A stretch of 64,000 bases of DNA, taken from contig NZ_BAGA01000127.1 of the NCBI RefSeq assembly GCF_000308595.1, forward strand, positions 38,674-102,673, read 5' to 3'. The stretch comes from Nocardia higoensis NBRC 100133 (GTDB lineage: Bacteria; Actinomycetota; Actinomycetes; Mycobacteriales; Mycobacteriaceae). Below are positions 45,154 through 53,610 of the stretch, piece by piece (position 1 is the first letter of the stretch; each line of letters opens with the position of its first letter). The translations under genes were made by a program, and so were the position numbers. The notes under the pieces were generated by a model. It had not been told where the DNA came from. It ran no database searches and saw only the letters and a list, made by a program, of their open reading frames with translations.

Positions 45154-45249
45154 TCCGATCGAGCCGATGACGGGGGCGAGCGAGCACGCCTCGGATCGAC
45201 GTCCCGTCGCCACCGCACAGCCGGAGGACTGGGCCCGTAGCATGGGTGC

Positions 45250-45495
45250 ATGAGCGATCAGGATCTCCTGGCACGCATCAGGCAACTCGTCGACGACGAA
45301 CACCAGCTGCGCGCGAAAGCGGTTGCGGGAAAGGTGGATCCGGTCGACGAGCGCAAACGTCTGGCCGAGATCGAGGTGATGCTCGACCAGTGCTGGGATC
45401 TGCTGCGTCAGCGCCGCGCCCGGCTGGATTCGGGCGGGTCGCCGGACGAGGCCCAGCTCAACCCCCCGCGCCAGGTCGAGGGCTACCTGCAGTAG
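45250..45495 (+). CDS. DUF2630 family small helical protein
   Basis: An 81-residue protein, DLLARIRQLVDDEHQLRAKA, then DERKRLAEIEVMLDQCWDLL, ending in NPPRQVEGYLQ. This is the full-length pattern of DUF2630, a two-helix coiled-coil family common in actinobacteria with no known role. It stands alone between the MocR regulator and an esterase, with ATG 45250. Confidence 0.88.
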   Translation: MSDQDLLARIRQLVDDEHQLRAKAVAGKVDPVDERKRLAEIEVMLDQCWDLLRQRRARLDSGGSPDEAQLNPPRQVEGYLQ

Positions 45496-45584
45496 CCGAT
45501 GGCACCCCGTGCCGCGCGCGGAGGGTGCCGAGGCGCCCGCCGTGACCCTCGCGCGGGACCGCCGCGGCTGGTTACCATCGTCGG

Positions 45585-47093
45585 ATGGTGGCAACGATCG
45601 ACATCACGACCGAAGACGGCGTAGTCCGCGGTCGACAGGGCAAGCGTGTCCTGCGCTGGCGTGGCCTGCCCTATGCCGCGCCGCCGATCGGCGAGCTGCG
45701 ATTCCGCGCCCCGCAGCCGGTCCAGCCGTGGACCGGCGTACGTGATGCGACCGAATTCGCCTCGGCCTCCTTCCAGCATCGCGGCGGGGCCAGGATCGGC
45801 GCGCGGGTGGTTCAGCCGACCAGTGAGGATTCGCTGACACTGAATGTCACCGTCCCCGCGGCGCCGTCGATCACGCCGCGACCGGTGCTGGTGTTCATCC
45901 ACGGCGGCGGCTATGTGATGGGCACCTCGGCGCTGAGCCTGTACTCGGGTGCGCGGCTGGCGCAGCGCGGCGCGGTCGTGGTGACGCTGAACTACCGTCT
46001 CGGCGCGTTCGGCTATGTCGATTTCGGCCAGTTCGCCACCCCGTCCCGGCCCTTCGACAACAACCTGGGACTGCGCGACCAGGTCGCGGCGCTGGAGTGG
46101 GTGCAGCGCAATATCGCCGCGTTCGGCGGCGACCCCGGCAATGTCACCGTCTTCGGCGAATCCGCCGGCGCGCACGCCGTGCTGTCGCTGATGGCGGCCC
46201 CGGCGGCACGGGGCCTGTTCCATCGCGCGATCGCCCAGAGCCCGCCTGCCGACTGGGGTCTGTCGGCCGACGATGCCGCGGAGTTCGCCCGCCTGCTGAT
46301 CGGCAGGCTCGGCATCGACCCGGCCGATGCCGCGAAGGCGCTGCAGGAACTTCCCGCCAACGACATCCGCAAGGCGGCCGACCGCACGATCGCCTCCGCC
46401 GGGCGTCCGCGCCCCGGCTTCTTCCCCATCTGCCCGGTCGCCGACGGCGAGTACCTGCCGCAGGCCCCCGTGGACGCGATCCGCGACGGCAATGCGGCCC
46501 CGGTGCCGTTGATCATCGGCACGTGCCGGGACGAGGGCCAGCTGTTCGCCCGGTTCGCCGACTACCTGCCCACCAACCCCGACCGGCTGCAACGGCTGCT
46601 GTCCACGGCGGGCGAAGACGTCGAGAAGCGGGTGCGCGCCGCCTACCCGAGGTATCCGGAGTCGCGGGCCGCGGTGCGGGTGGGCGGCGACTACGTCTTC
46701 TGGCGTCCGTCGGTGGCGGTGATGGAAGGCCACAGCAAGCACGCCCCCACCTACGCCTACCGCTACGACTACGCCCCGCGCGCCCTGAAACTGGCGGGCA
46801 TCGGCGCCACCCACGCCACCGACCTCATCCCGGTCTTCGGCGCGGGCGACGGCCCGATCGGGCGGGCGCTCACCGCCGCGGGCGGTGCGCGCGGCATGGC
46901 CGTGGTGACCCGTCAATTCCAGGACAACTGGCTGTCTTTCGCCCGCACCGGCGAACCGCTGCCCTCCTGGCCCGCCTACACCGAGACCGACCGCCTCACC
47001 CTCGTCATCGACGACCCGGTCCGCGTGCTGCCCGATCCGGACAAGCAGCGGCGGCTGGCCTGGGAAGGCGTGCGGGCGCCCTCCCTCACGTGA
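45585..47093 (+). CDS. Type B carboxylesterase/lipase
   Basis: A 502-residue alpha/beta hydrolase. GRQGKRVLRWRGLPYAAPP opens the fold, with oxyanion hole HGGGYVMGTS, nucleophile GESAGAHAVL, acidic residue near CRDEGQLFARF, and His in ATHATDLIPVFG. The layout is the usual catalytic triad of the carboxylesterase B family. It has no signal peptide, so it is probably cytosolic; natural ester substrates are unknown. It starts at GTG/ATG 45585 and ends 9 bp from the convergent glycosylase gene, with a CCTCACGTGAGG palindrome spanning its stop. Confidence 0.92.
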   Translation: MVATIDITTEDGVVRGRQGKRVLRWRGLPYAAPPIGELRFRAPQPVQPWTGVRDATEFASASFQHRGGARIGARVVQPTSEDSLTLNVTVPAAPSITPRPVLVFIHGGGYVMGTSALSLYSGARLAQRGAVVVTLNYRLGAFGYVDFGQFATPSRPFDNNLGLRDQVAALEWVQRNIAAFGGDPGNVTVFGESAGAHAVLSLMAAPAARGLFHRAIAQSPPADWGLSADDAAEFARLLIGRLGIDPADAAKALQELPANDIRKAADRTIASAGRPRPGFFPICPVADGEYLPQAPVDAIRDGNAAPVPLIIGTCRDEGQLFARFADYLPTNPDRLQRLLSTAGEDVEKRVRAAYPRYPESRAAVRVGGDYVFWRPSVAVMEGHSKHAPTYAYRYDYAPRALKLAGIGATHATDLIPVFGAGDGPIGRALTAAGGARGMAVVTRQFQDNWLSFARTGEPLPSWPAYTETDRLTLVIDDPVRVLPDPDKQRRLAWEGVRAPSLT

Positions 47094-47102
47094 GGCCCCG
47101 CC

Positions 47103-47972
47103 TCACTTGAGCAGGCGCGACATCCGCCGGTCGGCGAGCACCTTGCCGCCGGTCTGGCAGGTCGCGCAGTACTGGAAGGACCGTTCGGCGTAGGAGACCT
47201 CGCGCACGGTGTCCCCGCACACGGGGCACGGTTGCCCGGTCCTGGCGTGCACCCGCAGCCCGGAGCGCTTCTCGCCCTTGAGCCGGGCGGCGTCCTGACC
47301 GACCGACCGCGCGACCGCGTCGGTGAGCACCGTGCGCATCGCCGTGTACAGTTCGGCCACCTTCGCGGCGGGCAGCGTCTTGGTGTTGGCGAACGGCGAG
47401 AGCATGGCGGTGTGCAGGATCTCGTCGGAGTAGCCGTTGCCGATGCCCGCGAGCAGGGCCTGGTCGACCAGCACGGTCTTCACCCGTCCCGAGGCGCCGC
47501 GCAGGATCTCTTCGAACTGCGGTTCGCTCACCTCCAGCGCGTCCGGCCCGAGTCGCGCGATGCCGGGCACCTGCGCCGGATCGGCGACGACGTACACGGC
47601 GAGCCGTTTCTTGGTCCCGGCTTCGGTGAGGTCGATCGCCGGAGTGGCGCCCTCGGGGGTGAAGAAGTGGACTCGCAGCGCCAGCGGGCTCTTACCACCC
47701 GGCTTCGGCGGATTCGGGCTGGGCTCGTCGACCCAGCGCAGCCACCCCGCGCGGGAGAGGTGGGTGATCAGCCAGAGCCCCGAACAGTCCAGGCCGAGGA
47801 ACTTCCCCCAGCGCGCGGCGCCGGTCACGTCGCGACCGGACAACGACGTCACCGGCGGGTCGAAGGTCTTGACCGCGCTCAACGCGGCGACATCGACCCG
47901 GCCGACCACCGCGCCGACCGCATGTTCCCGCAGGAACTGCGCCAGCGCCTCCACTTCCGGCAGTTCCGGCAC
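47103..47972 (-). CDS. Fpg/Nei-family DNA glycosylase
   Basis: A 289-residue base-excision repair enzyme. The MPELPEVE start supplies the catalytic Pro2 and Glu3. A helix-two-turn-helix region includes LVDQALLAGIGNGYSDEIL, and a C-terminal zinc finger uses CPVCGDTV and YCATCQTGG. The insertion PNPPKPGGKSPLALRVHFFT and the missing canonical Lys position distinguish it from classical MutM. Its position next to the conserved core fits the Rv0944-like Fpg homologue. It removes oxidised bases, but specificity is uncertain. ATG 47972 is the start. Confidence 0.9.
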   Translation of the reverse strand: MPELPEVEALAQFLREHAVGAVVGRVDVAALSAVKTFDPPVTSLSGRDVTGAARWGKFLGLDCSGLWLITHLSRAGWLRWVDEPSPNPPKPGGKSPLALRVHFFTPEGATPAIDLTEAGTKKRLAVYVVADPAQVPGIARLGPDALEVSEPQFEEILRGASGRVKTVLVDQALLAGIGNGYSDEILHTAMLSPFANTKTLPAAKVAELYTAMRTVLTDAVARSVGQDAARLKGEKRSGLRVHARTGQPCPVCGDTVREVSYAERSFQYCATCQTGGKVLADRRMSRLLK

Positions 47973-48005
47973 GGAGTACCTCCCTGGTTCGGGTTCAGCC
48001 CGAGG

Positions 48006-48767
48006 CTACCGGGCGGCCCCGACACTTCCCGGTGTGCGACGCAGCAGGTAGATGTCCATGATCCAGCCTTTTTCGGCGCGCAACCGGGAGCGCGTTTCGA
48101 CGATGCGGTCGCGCACGTCGCACACTCGCCCGGCGATCAGGCTCTCGTCGGGCATACCCAGATAGGCGCCCCACCAGATGTGCGTATCGCCGGGCACCTC
48201 GGTGAACGCGCAGTCGCCGTCGAGCATGACCAGCGTCGAACCGGGCCCGAGCCCCTCGTCGCGCACCTTGCGCCCGGTGGTGATGTGCACGGGCTCGCCG
48301 ATCTCGTGCAGGACGATCCGATGGCGCGCGGCCAGCGCCTGGGCGCTCGTGACGCCGGGGATCACCTCGTAGTCGAAGCCGAGCGTGCCGCGGCGCAACA
48401 CCCGTTCGATCATCCGCAGGGTGCTGTCGTAGAGCGAGGGATCGCCCCACACCAGGATCCCGCCGACCCCGTCGACCTCGGCGAAGGCTCGTTCCAGCAG
48501 TTCCGCGCGACGCTCGTGCCAGTCCTCGACCACGCCCCGGTAGTCGTCGGGGGTGCGGTCGCGCGGCGGATCGGCGATCTCCACGATCCGGGGCGCGGCC
48601 TCCAGGTGGGCGCGCAGGATCTCGGTGCGCACCTGCACCAGCTCGCGCTTGGCCTCGCCTTTGCCGATCACGAAGAACACCTCGACCTGTCGCATGGCCT
48701 CGACGGCCTGCATCGTCACCTGGCGCGGATCACCCGCGCCGATGCCGATCACGTAGAGCTTGCGCAT
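48006..48767 (-). CDS. cobF: Precorrin-6A synthase (deacetylating)
   Basis: A 253-residue SAM-dependent tetrapyrrole methyltransferase. The motifs are KLYVIGIGAGDPRQVTMQA, ILVWGDPSLYDSTLRMIERV (SAM site) and YEVIPGVTSAQALAARHRI. The HEIGEPVHITTGR and MLDGDCAF segments are characteristic of CobF, which methylates C-1 and removes the acetyl group in aerobic cobalamin biosynthesis. No other cob gene is in the window. The ATG at 48767 (MRKLYVIG) is the family start. Confidence 0.93.
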   Translation of the reverse strand: MRKLYVIGIGAGDPRQVTMQAVEAMRQVEVFFVIGKGEAKRELVQVRTEILRAHLEAAPRIVEIADPPRDRTPDDYRGVVEDWHERRAELLERAFAEVDGVGGILVWGDPSLYDSTLRMIERVLRRGTLGFDYEVIPGVTSAQALAARHRIVLHEIGEPVHITTGRKVRDEGLGPGSTLVMLDGDCAFTEVPGDTHIWWGAYLGMPDESLIAGRVCDVRDRIVETRSRLRAEKGWIMDIYLLRRTPGSVGAAR

Positions 48768-48943
48768 CCGCCGAGCATGCCAGCCGCACTCACGCCCGCC
48801 CGGCGCGGCCCGATCGCGCATCCCGCGCGGCGTCCGCGCGTGTCTGCCGGACGGACCGGGCGTGGTACTCGGCCGGTTCCGCCCCGCTTCCCCGGGTGGC
48901 CCGAACGACTCGGGCAGCGGGGCGCCGGACTAAGCTTCCCGGC

Positions 48944-49762
48944 GTGGAGACGGACACGGAAGTTCCACCGGATCGCCAGTACGAAGACCTTCTGAAACTC
49001 GTACTCGAGACCGGCACACCGAAGGGCGACCGCACCGGCACCGGCACCCGCAGCGTGTTCGGCCATCAGCTGCGCTACGACCTGTCGGCCGGCTTTCCGC
49101 TGGTCACCACCAAGAAGGTGCATCTGAAGTCGATCGTCTACGAACTGCTGTGGTTCCTACGCGGCGACTCCAATGTCGGCTGGCTGCACGAGCACGGCGT
49201 GACGATCTGGGACGAGTGGGCCGCGCCCGACGGCGAGCTCGGCCCGGTCTACGGCGTGCAGTGGCGGTCCTGGCCCACCCCCGACGGCAACCACATCGAC
49301 CAGATCGCCCAGGTGCTGCACACCCTGCGCACCGACCCCGACTCCCGGCGGATGCTCGTCTCGGCGTGGAATGTCGCCGAGCTGGACAAGATGGCGCTGG
49401 CGCCCTGCCACGCCTTCTTCCAGTTCCACGTCGCCGACGGCAAACTGTCCTGCCAGCTCTACCAGCGCAGCGCCGACCTGTTCCTCGGCGTGCCGTTCAA
49501 CATCGCCAGCTACGCGCTGCTCACCCATCTGGTCGCCCAGCAGGTCGAGCTCGAGCCCGGTGAGTTCATCTGGACCGGCGGCGACTGCCACATCTACGAC
49601 AACCACGTCGAGCAGGTCACCGAGCAGCTCGGCCGCGAGCCCTACCCGTTCCCGCGGCTGGAATTGCGCCCGGCGACCTCGCTGTTCGACTACGTCTACG
49701 AGGACATCTCCGTGACCGGCTACCGGCATCACCCGGCGATCAAGGCTCCGGTGGCGGTGTGA
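48944..49762 (+). CDS. thyA: Thymidylate synthase (ThyA type)
   Basis: A ~272-residue enzyme converting dUMP to dTMP with methylene-THF. GDRTGTGTRSVFGHQLRYD, WDEWAAPDGELGPVYGVQWR, catalytic Cys in LAPCHAFFQFHV, and the QRSADLFLGVPFNIASYALL and GDCHIYDNH (Asn/His) motifs are all intact. Start chosen at GTG 48944 (VETDTEVPP). The stop overlaps folA by 4 bp, coupling the enzyme that makes dihydrofolate with the one that recycles it. Confidence 0.97.
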   Translation: METDTEVPPDRQYEDLLKLVLETGTPKGDRTGTGTRSVFGHQLRYDLSAGFPLVTTKKVHLKSIVYELLWFLRGDSNVGWLHEHGVTIWDEWAAPDGELGPVYGVQWRSWPTPDGNHIDQIAQVLHTLRTDPDSRRMLVSAWNVAELDKMALAPCHAFFQFHVADGKLSCQLYQRSADLFLGVPFNIASYALLTHLVAQQVELEPGEFIWTGGDCHIYDNHVEQVTEQLGREPYPFPRLELRPATSLFDYVYEDISVTGYRHHPAIKAPVAV

Positions 49763-50274
49763 GCACGATCGTGTCCACCCGCACCATCGGCCTGATCTGG
49801 GCGCAGAGCCCCGAGGGCGTCGTCGGGTTCGAGAACACCATCCCCTGGCGCGTGCCGGAGGACATGGCCAATTTCCGCACCGTTACCTGGGGACACCCGG
49901 TGATCATGGGCCGCAAGACCTGGGATTCGCTGCCGCCGAAGTTCCGCCCGCTGGCCGGACGCCGCAATATCGTGCTCACCCGGCAGCCGAACTGGTCCGC
50001 CCCCGGCGCCGAACGCGCCGGTTCGCTGACCGAGGCGCTCGCGCTGACCGAGCCGGAGTCGGTGTGGGTGGCCGGCGGAGCGGAAATCTATGCCACCGCA
50101 ATGGATTTCGCGACCGAGCTGCTGGTGACCGAGGTGCAGGTCAGCGTCCAGGGGGACGCGCACGCACCGACCATCGGCCCGGAATGGCGGTTGCTGGAAT
50201 CCGAGCCCGAGCGCGTCTCGTCCACCGGGCTGCGCTTTCGCATCGATCGTTACGTGCGCCGGACCCGCAGCTGA
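49759..50274 (+). CDS. folA: Dihydrofolate reductase
   Basis: A 171-residue NADPH-dependent reductase. The signature GLIWAQSPEGVVGFENTIPW, VPEDMANFRTVTWGHPVIMG, RKTWDSLP, and the C-terminal VWVAGGAEIYATAMDFA match DHFR of mycobacteria/Nocardia. It regenerates THF for thyA and purine synthesis. The GTG start overlaps the thyA stop (GTGA). The hydrophobic pocket residues look ordinary; no resistance mutation can be judged here. Confidence 0.96.
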   Translation: MSTIVSTRTIGLIWAQSPEGVVGFENTIPWRVPEDMANFRTVTWGHPVIMGRKTWDSLPPKFRPLAGRRNIVLTRQPNWSAPGAERAGSLTEALALTEPESVWVAGGAEIYATAMDFATELLVTEVQVSVQGDAHAPTIGPEWRLLESEPERVSSTGLRFRIDRYVRRTRS

Positions 50275-50422
50275 GCGGGACCGGCGCGCGAGCTGTCGCG
50301 GGTGGGTGGGCAAAGCGGGCACGCCCGTGCGAGCGGTCCGGCATACTCCAAGAACACCGGTGGCGCCGGCTCCGTCTCCGGCAGATGTGGACGCGAACAC
50401 AGATCTCGGGAAAGGCATTCCC

Positions 50423-50749
50423 ATGGACAAGAAGTCGCTGACCGCCCTGGCTCGCCAGCAGCTCAAACTGGCCACCACCGCATCGAGCGGACGCAGTTCG
50501 CAAACCGTCTACGGCGGGCACACCCACGCTCTGCGCCAGACTGTGGTCGCCCTCACAGCGGGCCAGAGCCTGGCCGAGCACGACAACGGCGGCGACGCCA
50601 CCATCTACGTCCTGTCCGGCACATTGACGCTGATCAGCGGTCTCGACGAGTGGAAGGGATCGGCCGGCGACCTGATCGTGGTGCCCAAGGCCAGGCACAG
50701 CGTGAAGGCCGACGACGACGTCGCGTTCCTGCTGACCGTGGCGATCTGA
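50423..50749 (+). CDS. Small cupin-domain protein
   Basis: A 108-residue single-domain cupin starting at ATG 50423 after GGGAAAGG. Conserved strands are TVVALTAGQSLAEHDNGGDATI, then YVLSGTLTLISG and GDLIVVPKARHSVKADDD. The first cupin motif has one His and Glu/Asp residues and the second a His, so metal binding is possible but partly altered. It sits 17 bp upstream of the DyP peroxidase/encapsulin pair, so it may be part of that operon; its role there is unknown. Confidence 0.82.
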   Translation: MDKKSLTALARQQLKLATTASSGRSSQTVYGGHTHALRQTVVALTAGQSLAEHDNGGDATIYVLSGTLTLISGLDEWKGSAGDLIVVPKARHSVKADDDVAFLLTVAI

Positions 50750-50765
50750 CCTCTAAGCTGTCGGC

Positions 50766-51800
50766 ATGGGTGAGCCGCAGCCGATCCTCGAACCGCTCAC
50801 GCCTGCCGCCATCTTCCTCGTCGCCACCATCGACGAGGGTGGCGAGGCGACCGCGCGCGACCTGCTCGAGGACCTGCCGGGCCTACGCCGCTCGGTCGGG
50901 TTCCGGCTGCCCGGCGCGAATCTCAGCGTTGTCGCATCGATCGGCTCACAGGCTTGGGACCGGCTGTTCACCGGTCCCCGCCCGGCCGAGCTGCACGTAC
51001 TGCCGGAGTTCGCGGGTGCGGTTCATCGCGCGCCGTCCACCCCGGGCGATCTGCTCTTCCACATCCGCGCCGAAGTGCAGGACGCCTGCTTCGAGCTGGC
51101 GATGACCATCGCCGACCGGCTGGCGGGCGCGGCGACCATCGTCGACGAGACCGTCGGCTTCCGCTATTTCGAACAGCGCGACCTGCTCGGCTTCGTCGAC
51201 GGCACCGAGAATCCCGAAGGCGCCGAGGCCGTCGGCCACACGCTGATCACCGAGGCCGACGACCCGGATTTCGCCGGCGGCAGCTACGTGATCGTGCAGA
51301 AATACCTGCACCCGATGCGGGCGTGGCGGGCGTTGTCGGTCGAGGAGCAGGAACGGATCATCGGGCGCACCAAACTCGACGATTTCGAACTGCCCGACGA
51401 CGTGAAGCCCGCCGACTCGCACGTCGCGGTGAACACCGTGGTCGACGAGAACGGCGCCGAGCGCAAGATCTTCCGCCACAACATGCCCTTCGGCAGTGTG
51501 CGCGAGGGCGAGTTCGGCACCTACTACATCGCCTATGCCGCCACCCCGACCGTCACCGAGACCATGCTCGCCCGCATGTTCGAGGGCACCGAGGACGCCC
51601 CCTACGACCGCATCCTCGACTTCTCCACCGCGATCACCGGCTCCCTGTTCTTCGCCCCGCCGCTGGACTTCTTCGACGACCTGCCCGACCCACCCGGCGC
51701 CGCCGCGGCCACCGAGCCGGCCGATACGCAGGCGCGGCCGCTCGGAGCGAATGCCGACGGCTCACTCGGTATCGGCACACTGAAAAGGAGCACCCCGTGA
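50766..51800 (+). CDS. Dye-decolorizing (DyP-type) peroxidase, encapsulin cargo
   Basis: A 344-residue heme peroxidase. The GFVDGTENP motif holds the catalytic Asp; SHVAVNTVV provides the proximal His, and FRHNMPFGSV the Arg. The C-terminus has an Ala/Pro/Thr linker followed by DGSLGIGTLKR, the signature of an encapsulin cargo-loading peptide. The enzyme is therefore expected to be packaged inside the shell encoded next and to use H2O2 in oxidative-stress defence. The stop overlaps the encapsulin start by 4 bp. Confidence 0.96.
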   Translation: MGEPQPILEPLTPAAIFLVATIDEGGEATARDLLEDLPGLRRSVGFRLPGANLSVVASIGSQAWDRLFTGPRPAELHVLPEFAGAVHRAPSTPGDLLFHIRAEVQDACFELAMTIADRLAGAATIVDETVGFRYFEQRDLLGFVDGTENPEGAEAVGHTLITEADDPDFAGGSYVIVQKYLHPMRAWRALSVEEQERIIGRTKLDDFELPDDVKPADSHVAVNTVVDENGAERKIFRHNMPFGSVREGEFGTYYIAYAATPTVTETMLARMFEGTEDAPYDRILDFSTAITGSLFFAPPLDFFDDLPDPPGAAAATEPADTQARPLGANADGSLGIGTLKRSTP

Positions 51801-52597
51801 ACAACCTGCATCGCGAACTCGCGCCGATCACCGGCGCGGCGTGGGCGGCCATCGAGGAAGAGGCGACCCGCACCTTCAAGCGCCACATCGCGGGGCGGCG
51901 CGTGGTCGACCTGTCCGGCCCGCACGGCGTCGACTACTCCGCGGTCGGCCTCGGCCGCACCACGACGATCGAGGCGCCCGATGAGGGTGTGCAGGCCCGT
52001 CAGCGGCTGGTCGCCCCGCTGGTCGAGCTGCGCGTGCCGTTCACGCTCGCGCGCGAGGAACTCGACAATGTCGAGCGCGGCGCCGACGACGCCGACCTGG
52101 ACCCGGTGAAGGACGCCGCCCGCCGCATCGCCTTCGCCGAGGACCGCGCCATCTTCGAGGGCTACGCCGCCGCGGGTATCACCGGCATCCGCGCCGCCGC
52201 CTCCAACGATCCCCTCACCCTGCCCACCGAGTCGCGCCTGGTGCCCGAGGCCATCGCCCAGGCGCTGACCGAACTACGCCTGGCCGGTGTCGACGGCCCC
52301 TACTCGGTGCTGCTCAGCGCCGAGCTCTACACCGAGGTCAGCGAGACCTCCGATCACGGCTATCCCATCCGCGTGCACATCGAGCGCATGTTCCCCGACG
52401 GCAAGATCATCTGGGCCCCGGCCATCGACGGCGCCTTCGTCGTCACCACCCGCGGCGGCGACTTCGAGCTCACCCTCGGCCAGGACGTATCCATCGGCTA
52501 CCTTTCCCACGACGCCGACACCGTCGACCTCTACTTCCAGCAGAGCCTGCAGTTCCGCGTCCACACCGCCGAGGCCGCCGTCGCCCTGCGTCGCTGA
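51797..52597 (+). CDS. Encapsulin shell protein (family 1)
   Basis: A 266-residue HK97-fold nanocompartment protein from a GTG overlapping the DyP stop. Start VNNLHRELAPITGAAWAAIE, then AIFEGYAAAGITGIRAAA, VLLSAELYTEVSET and the C-terminal LGQDVSIGYLSHDADTVDLY are typical of the T=1 encapsulin of mycobacteria. It would self-assemble into a ~60-subunit shell loading the DyP peroxidase through its tail. Confidence 0.96.
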   Translation: MNNLHRELAPITGAAWAAIEEEATRTFKRHIAGRRVVDLSGPHGVDYSAVGLGRTTTIEAPDEGVQARQRLVAPLVELRVPFTLAREELDNVERGADDADLDPVKDAARRIAFAEDRAIFEGYAAAGITGIRAAASNDPLTLPTESRLVPEAIAQALTELRLAGVDGPYSVLLSAELYTEVSETSDHGYPIRVHIERMFPDGKIIWAPAIDGAFVVTTRGGDFELTLGQDVSIGYLSHDADTVDLYFQQSLQFRVHTAEAAVALRR

Positions 52598-52609
52598 GGT
52601 CACGGCTCG

Positions 52610-52921
52610 TCAGCAGGCCCAGGGGTCGACGACCTCGACTCCTGTGTCGGCGAAATCCTTGACGTGTCGAGTGGCCGGCGTCGCTCCTCGGCTCGCTGCC
52701 GCGGTATCGAACCTTTCGATGCGTCCCTGGAGGTCTTCGTAGAGAACGGCGTCGATGCCGGTGACCGACGCGGTCTTGCGCCGTCGGCCGGGAAGCCGGC
52801 GCACGCTGTACCAGGGTTCGGCCGCTGTGATCGGGGTCGTCGCCAGACCTGCGGCAGGGTGCGAATCGAGCCAGTCGATCACCCGCTGTTCGGGACCGGC
52901 CTTCACGAGCTCGGAGAGCAC
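52610..52921 (-). pseudogene. Degenerate PIN-domain (VapC-like) toxin
   Basis: The 103-codon frame opens at MLSELVKAGPEQRVIDWL, which aligns with a VapC N-terminus but lacks the preceding D-T-N strand holding the first catalytic Asp. Upstream reads VD instead. The middle segment runs RFDTAAASRG directly into ATRHVKDFADTGVEVVDPW, so about 30 residues with the ADAxIAA acidic site are deleted. No antitoxin gene is adjacent. An inactive remnant is the likely reading. Confidence 0.65.
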
Positions 52922-52992
52922 GTCAACTCTCTGGTTCCAGTCCTCGGCCGGTGGCCGGTAGCGTGGCGGGCGAGAGGCGGGAGGCTGATCGG

Positions 52993-53523
52993 ATGGCGAT
53001 GGTTCGGGCCGGTGTGGTGCCGGGGCGGCGCACGGCGATCTACAGCGCGATCGGGTTCGCGCTGGTGGTCGTGGTGACGCTGGCGGTGGTGGCCGTATTC
53101 GGATGGGGCCGGGTGTTCACCGGATTGCTGGGCGGGGCCGTCGTGGGGATCGCGGCGCTGGTCGCGTTGTACAAGCGCGACGCGGTGGTGCTGACCGACG
53201 AGGCGATCGAGTTGCGTACACCGCTGACGCACGAGGTGGTGATGTGGGATCGGGTGGTCGGGGCGCGGTTCGCGCTCGACGAGCATGCGCGGTGGTCGCT
53301 GGCACTGGATCTCACCGGCGGTGACGAGGCGCACGGCGAGCTGGTGTTGCTGTCGATTCCGCCGGTGCGGCAGCCGCTGTCGGGCGCCTACGACCTGCGT
53401 AAGCGCGAGCAGGTGAACGAGATCCGGGAGTTCTTGCGGCGCAAGCGGGTCGCGGTCACCGTGTTGCCGGAGATCGCCGGGGCGCTGAGCGAGCACTGGA
53501 AGATCGCGCCGCCGACACACTGA
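52993..53523 (+). CDS. PH-domain-like membrane protein
   Basis: A 176-residue protein. Two N-terminal transmembrane helices (AIYSAIGFALVVVVTLAVVA and VFTGLLGGAVVGIAALVAL) precede a bacterial PH-like domain (VVLTDEAIELRTPLTHEVVMWD onward) and a C-terminal helix. ATG 52993 follows GGGAGG. Similar proteins are widespread in Mycobacteriales with no known function. Next gene, TerD, is 90 bp downstream. Confidence 0.8.
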   Translation: MAMVRAGVVPGRRTAIYSAIGFALVVVVTLAVVAVFGWGRVFTGLLGGAVVGIAALVALYKRDAVVLTDEAIELRTPLTHEVVMWDRVVGARFALDEHARWSLALDLTGGDEAHGELVLLSIPPVRQPLSGAYDLRKREQVNEIREFLRRKRVAVTVLPEIAGALSEHWKIAPPTH

Positions 53524-53610
53524 GACCGCGCGCGGACGCGCGGGCCGATGACGCGCGCAGCCCCGCGTTCGGCGTGACGGGCCGGGGCCCGCTCGTATAC
53601 GTTGGGTTGC

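Noticed and set aside
47084..47095. CCTCACGTGAGG palindrome as a terminator
   Set aside because: No loop space; it overlaps the esterase stop and is more likely chance, though it could be a binding site.
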